Origin: Candidatus Avelusimicrobium intestinale
Lineage (GTDB): Bacteria; Elusimicrobiota; Elusimicrobia; Elusimicrobiales; Elusimicrobiaceae
Length of the DNA: 64,000 nt
Direction of reading: 5' to 3'
NCBI GenBank assembly: GCA_902765225.1
Contig: CACWYV010000001.1
Span: 372,001-436,000, forward strand
The notes under the pieces were generated by a model. The model was not told the origin of the DNA, did not search any database, and saw nothing but the letters and a program-made list of their open reading frames with translations. Positions within the stretch are counted from its first letter, which is position 1. Each line of letters opens with the position of its first letter. Shown here piece by piece: positions 59,367-64,000 of this stretch. A program made the translations under genes and the position numbers.

Positions 59367-60749
59367 ATGCAATCGGGAAGTTTTTTAGACCGCGTTAAAA
59401 TTTATATCACCGCCGGAAAAGGCGGCGACGGTTGTTTGTCGTTCCGCCGCGAGAAATTTATTGAATTCGGCGGACCTAACGGCGGTTGCGGCGGGAAAGG
59501 CGGCGATATTATTTTGGAGGCCGACCCCAATTTAACCACGCTTTTGGAATTGGCGTATAATCCGCACATTGAAGCCCAAAACGGAGAAAAGGGCGGCACC
59601 TATAACAAAACGGGTCGTGCCGGAGAGGATAGAATTGTCCGCGTTCCTTGCGGTACCCTTGTACGCCAAGATGGAGAAATATTGGTAGATTTAACGCAGC
59701 CCGGCCAACAATTTGTAGCCGCTAAAGGCGGCATGGGGGGGCGCGGGAACCAATCGTTTAAAACGCGTAATAATACGGCCCCGCACATTGCCGAAAACGG
59801 TCAGCCCGGTCAGGAAGCTACGCTCATTTTGGAATTAAAAGTATTGGCGGATTTGGGATTGGTAGGTTTTCCCAACGCGGGGAAAAGCACTTTTTTGAGC
59901 CGTATTTCCGCTGCGCGCCCACGCATTGCCGATTATCCGTTTACGACGTTAAACCCTAATTTGGGGGTTACGCTACATAAAGGAATCAGTTTCGCTACGG
60001 CTGATATTCCCGGTATTATTGAGGGAGCGAGCGAGGGAAAAGGGCTCGGTCATCAATTCTTAAAACACATTGAACGCACACGGGTGTTATTGCACCTGGT
60101 GGATCCGGACGGATTTGATACAATGAGTGCGGAAGAATCTGTTAAGGTTATTGAAAAAGAATTAAAAGCGTTTGATAAAAAATTGGCGGCCAAGCCGCGC
60201 CTGCTTGCGGTAAATAAAATGGATTTACCGTCTGCAAAAAAGGTGTATGAAACACTAAAAAAGAAATTCAAAAAGCAGAAAGTCTTTTTGATGTCGGCCG
60301 CCACGGGGGAAGGGGTGCCGGCGGTGTTGGATGAAATCGTCAAAATTCTGGCCGTCACGCCGGTAGAAATCAGCCAACCGGAAGAAAAGAAAGCGGTGAC
60401 GCACAAAGTAGAGCCCATTTTTACCATAGAACGCGGTGAGGACGAAATTATTTACATCAAGGGCAAAAAGATAGAAGAATTTATCGCCATGACAAACTTT
60501 GCCCAGCCCGAAGCGGTGGCGAGGCTGAAAGGAATTTTCAAAAAAATCGGATTGGAAAAAGCGTTAAATAAACTGGGCGTGCAGGACGGAGATACGCTGG
60601 TGGTAGGCGGACGTGAGTTTGAATGGAACGGCGACTTGGACGAAGAAGCTCCCACGCAGCCCGAGCACGCCGGCTACAAACGCCGGGCCACCAAGGCCGA
60701 ACGTTTGGCTAAACGTGCCGCCAGGCGGAAGTCCCAAAAGGAAGAATAG
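59367..60749 (+). CDS. obgE: GTPase ObgE/CgtA
   Basis: A 460-aa Obg GTPase, acting in late 50S assembly and stress control. Order: glycine-rich Obg fold (residues 1-155: GKGGDGCLSFRREKFIEFGGPNGG, GGxGGRGN), G domain with GFPNAGKSTFLS, DYPFTTLNPNLG, ADIPGIIEGASEGKGLGHQFLKHIERT and VNKMDLP, then an OCT domain (about 335-430) and a Lys/Arg-rich tail. AGAGGGATCT precedes the ATG. Last gene of the rplU group. Confidence 0.97.
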   Translation: MQSGSFLDRVKIYITAGKGGDGCLSFRREKFIEFGGPNGGCGGKGGDIILEADPNLTTLLELAYNPHIEAQNGEKGGTYNKTGRAGEDRIVRVPCGTLVRQDGEILVDLTQPGQQFVAAKGGMGGRGNQSFKTRNNTAPHIAENGQPGQEATLILELKVLADLGLVGFPNAGKSTFLSRISAARPRIADYPFTTLNPNLGVTLHKGISFATADIPGIIEGASEGKGLGHQFLKHIERTRVLLHLVDPDGFDTMSAEESVKVIEKELKAFDKKLAAKPRLLAVNKMDLPSAKKVYETLKKKFKKQKVFLMSAATGEGVPAVLDEIVKILAVTPVEISQPEEKKAVTHKVEPIFTIERGEDEIIYIKGKKIEEFIAMTNFAQPEAVARLKGIFKKIGLEKALNKLGVQDGDTLVVGGREFEWNGDLDEEAPTQPEHAGYKRRATKAERLAKRAARRKSQKEE

Positions 60750-60769
60750 AAAGTCATTTGAGATAAAAA

Positions 60770-60797
60770 ATAAATCCGGCCTTGGGCCGGATTTATT
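60770..60797 (+). terminator. Terminator of obgE
   Basis: ATAAATCCGGCC/GGCCGGATTTAT with a TTG loop and a T-run, 20 nt after the obgE stop; it also faces the convergent pilin gene. Confidence 0.92.
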
Positions 60798-60824
60798 TTG
60801 TTGAATACAGAAAGAAATTTTTAT

Positions 60825-61376
60825 TTACGGCAAACTGTATGCACGGAAGGTATAGGAATTGCCACGGTCCCAACTGACCCGGGTTCCATCCATAATTTGC
60901 TCGCAATAACTACCTTCTGCCAGCCCGAAGATGATTCCGTGGCTGTATCGTTCCATACAAACTATTTTTCCGGAACTATCAGAGGACATATCAATCCTAA
61001 ATCCACTCCCTTTATATTTTCCGGTCAGACGCGTCATATACAGAGCGTGTCCATCTTCCGCGTCATATAATTGGAAGGACCAATCGTTATTGGAGCGCGT
61101 GTCTTTGATATAAGCAGATCCCCAAGTGCATCCTTTTTCGGTACCGGTCCAAGCGGTACCTAAACTAAGGACGTCAAAAGTTTGGGGATAACTTCCATTG
61201 GCTAGGTGATATTGTACGGTGGCATTCCGCCACGCTTTTAGCCACGTAAGAGCTTGGACAGCCTTAGAACGTTCCACAGCTTTTTGATACTGCGGCACGG
61301 CAATAGACGTCAAGATGCCTATGATGAGGACTACGACAAGTAATTCAATCAATGTAAATCCGGTTTTCGTGTACAT
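60825..61376 (-). CDS. Type IV pilin-like protein 3
   Basis: A 183-aa prepilin with a very short leader (MYTKTG), cleavage site G|FTLIELLVV, Glu+5, helix to about residue 40, QYQKAVERSKAVQALTWLKA, and a globular domain with four cysteines (KGCTWGS, IVCMERY, SYCEQIM). The TACAAT box at 61383 lies six bases from the ATG, so the transcript is probably leaderless. Its N-terminal 50 residues nearly match the other two pilins of the window, while the globular part differs. No assembly genes nearby. Confidence 0.93.
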   Translation of the reverse strand: MYTKTGFTLIELLVVVLIIGILTSIAVPQYQKAVERSKAVQALTWLKAWRNATVQYHLANGSYPQTFDVLSLGTAWTGTEKGCTWGSAYIKDTRSNNDWSFQLYDAEDGHALYMTRLTGKYKGSGFRIDMSSDSSGKIVCMERYSHGIIFGLAEGSYCEQIMDGTRVSWDRGNSYTFRAYSLP

Positions 61377-61415
61377 GCTTTTATTGTAACAAAATTGCTG
61401 GAAAATGGGGAAAAA

Positions 61416-62444
61416 TTATTTTACCCGCGGAGATTTCGCCGCAGGTTTAGGCGTTTTTGGGGGGAGGTTGATGTGGCGGATGCCGTCAATAATTTCTTTG
61501 TAATTTTTCCGAGATTTGGAAACGTAACCGGGATAGGCATCCTTTAGGTCCAGTTTATAAAAATCACTTCCCATGACGTTTTTCATAAATTCTACGGCTG
61601 CTTGGTTGAAGGCGAAGAACATAAATGTTTTTTGAAATTCGGTTTGCTGTTGGGAGGGGGTAGGAGTAATTTGTGTTTTTTGTAAAATGCCGGAAATGAT
61701 TCCCACCAGTTCCCCGGTATTGCTCATAACGCCCGAACCGCTCATTCCGTGAACAATCCCGAAATCTTCGGTAAAAGCAAATCCCAATTCTTTTACGTAG
61801 TGTACCGGATGAGAAGTCTGCCGTACGTTGCGTTGGCCGTCAAAAATAGAAATGACCGATAACTCACGTTCCAATAAATAATTTCCGTCATCAAATACCA
61901 GTAAGGGCGGAAAGGAAGGGCTTTGCACCCGGCGGAATGCACTGCTGGCTTTGCGGTTGTGTTCCAAAAAATTCATAAACTGTTGACGAGTTAGGGCAAA
62001 GGGAGGAATTTGATCGTTCCCGCGGTTATAATAAATCAGGGGGGTATGGTCCAAGTCCAAGCGGATGAGCGCAAAATCATTTTTGACAAACACGTTATAG
62101 GAAAAATCCGGGTTGGCAAATACAGCCGGTTTTTGCGCGGTATGCTGAACACGGGCACGGGCAGAAACGGGATATTCCAATAAATCCATTTCTATCAGGC
62201 ACCCTTTTTGGCAAGATTGCACACAGTGGGCAGCGGTAGCAAACCAGCGGCGGGTGATACGCGTGGCCTGGCATTTGCCGGGTTTAAATTGGGGGTTGTC
62301 TGGCCGGATGAAGTATTCAAAGGTATGGGAAAATTCTTCCTTCTTTTTGTATTGGGCTTCGTCGGTAACGGAAATGACGCTTACCTGCGCTGCGGCTATG
62401 CCGGCCAATAATAACAAACTTGTATAAAAGATCATCCGTTTCAT
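61416..62444 (-). CDS. Secreted trypsin-like serine protease
   Basis: A 342-aa S1-type protease: signal peptide MKRMIFYTSLLLLAGIAAA, catalytic His in WFATAAHCVQSC, Asp in VKNDFALIRLDL, Ser in HGMSGSGVMSNTGELVGI. Cys pairs around the His and in GKC likely form disulfides. It lacks PDZ domains, so it is not a HtrA. The C-terminus is Lys/Pro-rich. Substrate unknown; secreted or periplasmic. Confidence 0.85.
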   Translation of the reverse strand: MKRMIFYTSLLLLAGIAAAQVSVISVTDEAQYKKKEEFSHTFEYFIRPDNPQFKPGKCQATRITRRWFATAAHCVQSCQKGCLIEMDLLEYPVSARARVQHTAQKPAVFANPDFSYNVFVKNDFALIRLDLDHTPLIYYNRGNDQIPPFALTRQQFMNFLEHNRKASSAFRRVQSPSFPPLLVFDDGNYLLERELSVISIFDGQRNVRQTSHPVHYVKELGFAFTEDFGIVHGMSGSGVMSNTGELVGIISGILQKTQITPTPSQQQTEFQKTFMFFAFNQAAVEFMKNVMGSDFYKLDLKDAYPGYVSKSRKNYKEIIDGIRHINLPPKTPKPAAKSPRVK

Positions 62445-62461
62445 GAGTTGTCTCCCAATAA

Positions 62462-62497
62462 AAACAAAAAGCGCGGAAGAAAAATTTTCTTCCGCGC
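62462..62497 (-). terminator. Terminator of mscL
   Basis: GCGCGGAAGAAAA/TTTTCTTCCGCGC is a perfect 13-bp palindrome; on the minus strand it is followed by TTTTTGTTTT. Confidence 0.9.
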
Positions 62498-62505
62498 GGA
62501 CTTAA

Positions 62506-62970
62506 TTATTTTAATTCAGAAGTGCAATGCGGGCAGCGGGTCGCTTCCAGCGCAATTTCGCTGCAGCAGAAGGGGCATTTTTTGGTAGTGGGAGCTGCCG
62601 CTTCTTCTTCTTTTTTAGTAGCGTTTAATTTATTAATGGCTTTGATAAGTAAAAAGATACAAAAAGCCACGATAACGAAACTGATAATGGCATTAAGGAA
62701 CAACCCCAAATTCATGGTGGTGGCTCCGGCGGCTTGTGCATCGGCGATTGTGGTGTAGGGGCCAGCCGTTGTGCCTTGCTTAATGACTACAAACCAATTG
62801 CTGAAGTCTACTTTTCCAATCAACAATCCCAGGGGCGGCATCATCACGTCGGCTACCATGGAGTTTACAATTTTTGTAAACGCTCCGCCGATAATAATAC
62901 CGACTGCCATGTCCAACACGTTGCCGCGCATTACGAATTTTTTAAATTCCGTCAACATATTCTTAATCAT
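62506..62970 (-). CDS. mscL: Large-conductance mechanosensitive channel with zinc-ribbon tail
   Basis: A 154-aa MscL: N-terminal helix and TM1 (EFKKFVMRGNVLDMAVGIIIGGAFTKIVNSMVADVMMPPLGLL), periplasmic loop, TM2, then a tail with CPFCCSEIALEATRCPHC, a zinc ribbon attached to the cytoplasmic bundle, as in some other MscL proteins. It opens during hypo-osmotic shock. I start at the ATG at 62970 because AAGGAG is nine bases upstream. The start overlaps the CofE-like gene by 8 nt. Confidence 0.95.
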   Translation of the reverse strand: MIKNMLTEFKKFVMRGNVLDMAVGIIIGGAFTKIVNSMVADVMMPPLGLLIGKVDFSNWFVVIKQGTTAGPYTTIADAQAAGATTMNLGLFLNAIISFVIVAFCIFLLIKAINKLNATKKEEEAAAPTTKKCPFCCSEIALEATRCPHCTSELK

Positions 62971-63688
62971 TTTTCTTGCTCCTTGTTTGATATCCCACTG
63001 CTTTAAAAAGCGGGGCATAGAGGTCATCCTCTCTAGAATATTGTATTTCATTTGGGGGCACTTCGTCCACAAATTCTACGGGGGCTTGCTCCACCACAGC
63101 CAAAGGTTTTTGGTCGTTACCTTCTCCCATGCATAAAGCGGCTGCAGTGGCCAAACTGTCAGCCCGGTTGACAAGCGTTACTTCCAGTTTCCGCCCGAAC
63201 AAATCCGGGGTGCCGCGCAAATCGCTTACTCCGTTAAAGCCCGCGTACGCTACCGCGGCGGCTATGACGCCGGAACGGAACGGTAAAATCATACTGTCGG
63301 TGATGACGACTCCCAAATTTTGGATATTCCATTTTTGGCACAAGGTGTGGCGTAACTGTGCAGCTAGGGCGTAACAATCGGGGGGGAGTAACAGGAGTTG
63401 CCCGTCCGCATTGGACGCATCAATCCCGGCGTTTGTCATCACCATACCGTCTTTGACGGTTAACCAGGCTTGCGGAGTTTTTAGTGCCCATTCGCTTTCC
63501 CGGCGGATGTAATCATCCTTTTGTTGGGCGGAAACGTACGGTATGATTTTCCCCTTCCACAGACAAAGCAACTTAGACGCTACGGCCAATACCGTTCGGT
63601 CCGGCAAAGCGGAAAGATGCCGTACGATAAATGCCGGTAAATCTTCCCGGGCGTGAAATAAATCGGTTTTGATAGCGGTAATTTTCAT
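62963..63688 (-). CDS. CofE-like (F420-0:gamma-glutamyl ligase family) protein
   Basis: A 241-aa protein matching the F420 gamma-glutamyl ligase fold: SKLLCLWKGKIIPY, TNAGIDASNADGQLLLLPPDCYALAAQLR, VVITDSMILPFRSGVIAAAVAYAGF and SDLRGTPDLFGRKLEVT. CofE adds glutamate to F420-0 in methanogens and actinobacteria; no other F420 gene is here, so the substrate is probably different. It overlaps the hemW stop by 4 nt and mscL by 8 nt, so the three genes are cotranscribed. Confidence 0.8.
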   Translation of the reverse strand: MKITAIKTDLFHAREDLPAFIVRHLSALPDRTVLAVASKLLCLWKGKIIPYVSAQQKDDYIRRESEWALKTPQAWLTVKDGMVMTNAGIDASNADGQLLLLPPDCYALAAQLRHTLCQKWNIQNLGVVITDSMILPFRSGVIAAAVAYAGFNGVSDLRGTPDLFGRKLEVTLVNRADSLATAAALCMGEGNDQKPLAVVEQAPVEFVDEVPPNEIQYSREDDLYAPLFKAVGYQTRSKKND

Positions 63689-64000
63689 GGGTCCTCAAAG
63701 GGAGCTACAAAACTGTAAAATACTTCGTTCGCTAAAAACAAGCCCTCTTCACTTAATTTTACTTTTTTGCCGTCTTTGATTAAAAGCCCGTTTTGAAGAT
63801 GTTTTTGAATTTCTTCATTAAAAAAGCGGTGTTGGGCCGGGGTTAATACGACCCCGTCCAATTGGCGCAGTCCCACCATTAATTTTTCCCCTTCCCGTGC
63901 TTTTCCGGTAAGCGTTTCCGAAAAAGAGACCGGGTCTTTATGTCCCCCTATGCATTGGATGTATTGGGAGAGAGAGGAGATGTTTTGTTTCCGGGTACGG
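63685..64000 (-). CDS. hemW: HemW-like radical SAM protein, C-terminal part
   Basis: Only the last 105 codons lie in the window; the frame is open to the edge. The segment NISSLSQYIQC, the EKLMVGLRQLDGV block, a winged-helix-like region and the ending LSEEGLFLANEVFYSFVAPF match the C-terminal (HemN-C) domain of HemW, the heme chaperone often mis-named oxygen-independent coproporphyrinogen oxidase. The radical SAM motif is outside the window, so the assignment rests on the C-terminus. Confidence 0.75.
   Translation of the reverse strand, partial: RTRKQNISSLSQYIQCIGGHKDPVSFSETLTGKAREGEKLMVGLRQLDGVVLTPAQHRFFNEEIQKHLQNGLLIKDGKKVKLSEEGLFLANEVFYSFVAPFEDP

Noticed and set aside
1-64000. CRISPR array, rRNA operon, prophage
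   Set aside because: I saw no regularly spaced repeats, no rRNA sequence and no phage structural or integrase genes.

Overview
The window looks like a chromosomal segment of a gut-type member of the Elusimicrobiota (Elusimicrobium-like). This is inferred from the gene style, not proven. Three scattered orphan type IV pilin-like genes share an almost identical N-terminus of the form GFTLIELLVVVLIIGIL, as expected for that phylum. Gene order, moderate GC, non-CCA-encoded tRNAs and a lipoprotein- and membrane-rich accessory set also fit. I see no insertion sequence, prophage, CRISPR array or rRNA operon.

Layout. 1-2462 is marC-uvrB (uvrB runs off the left edge). 2.5-5.5 kb holds tRNA-Val and tRNA-Ser, three small lineage-specific envelope proteins, and two copies of an unusual tRNA-linked repeat. 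5.6-7.1 kb holds a small membrane protein and the mtnN-luxS pair (activated methyl cycle, AI-2). 7.2-13.5 kb is valS, two exported M20/PepT-like peptidases (the first apparently inactive) and rdgB. 13.6-16.3 kb has a hypothetical protein, a flavodoxin-family protein and an exported HAD protein. 16.3-24.2 kb is an accessory membrane-protein island: five DUF3592-like genes in a row, a PIF1-like helicase, zupT between two paralogous membrane proteins, and a signal-peptide/TM protein. 24.2-29.6 kb is an M29 aminopeptidase, a MATE pump, a secreted protein and a biotin-dependent carboxyltransferase. 29.6-38.4 kb holds a pilin, kdsC-tmk-holB-metG, clpC, recA and a second pilin. 38.6-42.4 kb has a DUF167 gene, the rpsF-ssb-rpsR-rplI operon, rpsT, a nuclease and a lipid kinase. 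42.5-51.1 kb is alaS, mutS-mutL, tRNA-Tyr and mnmA. 51.2-57.1 kb is a glycolate-oxidase-like operon (glcD-glcE fusion, glcF) followed by a GAF/HD-GYP protein, with a divergent phosphoesterase-queH pair. 57.2-60.7 kb is dnaJ and rplU-rpmA-(small basic ORF)-obgE. 60.8-64 kb is a third pilin, a secreted trypsin-like protease, mscL, a CofE-like protein and the 3' part of hemW.

Most genes are housekeeping: translation, DNA repair (UvrB, MutS, MutL, RecA, SSB, RdgB), proteostasis (ClpC, DnaJ) and tRNA modification (MnmA, QueH). They lie in short operons with 4-8 nt overlaps. Many promoters share an extended -10 of the form TTTGYTATAAT, several so close to the start codon that the mRNAs may be leaderless.

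The most unusual signal is a repeat family. Each of the three tRNA genes is followed, beyond its terminator, by an element that opens with a copy resembling the 5' acceptor strand of that tRNA. A hairpin with an invariant CAA-CTGC-TTG top and a covarying lower stem follows. In the Val and Ser loci there is then a T-arm-like segment, a shared GC-rich body and a direct repeat of the tRNA 3' end with a second terminator. Also notable are copies of the helicase 3' end buried in the DUF3592 array, a likely dead PepT paralogue, an 11-G tract in front of a pilin gene, and an unlisted 52-aa basic ORF between rpmA and obgE.
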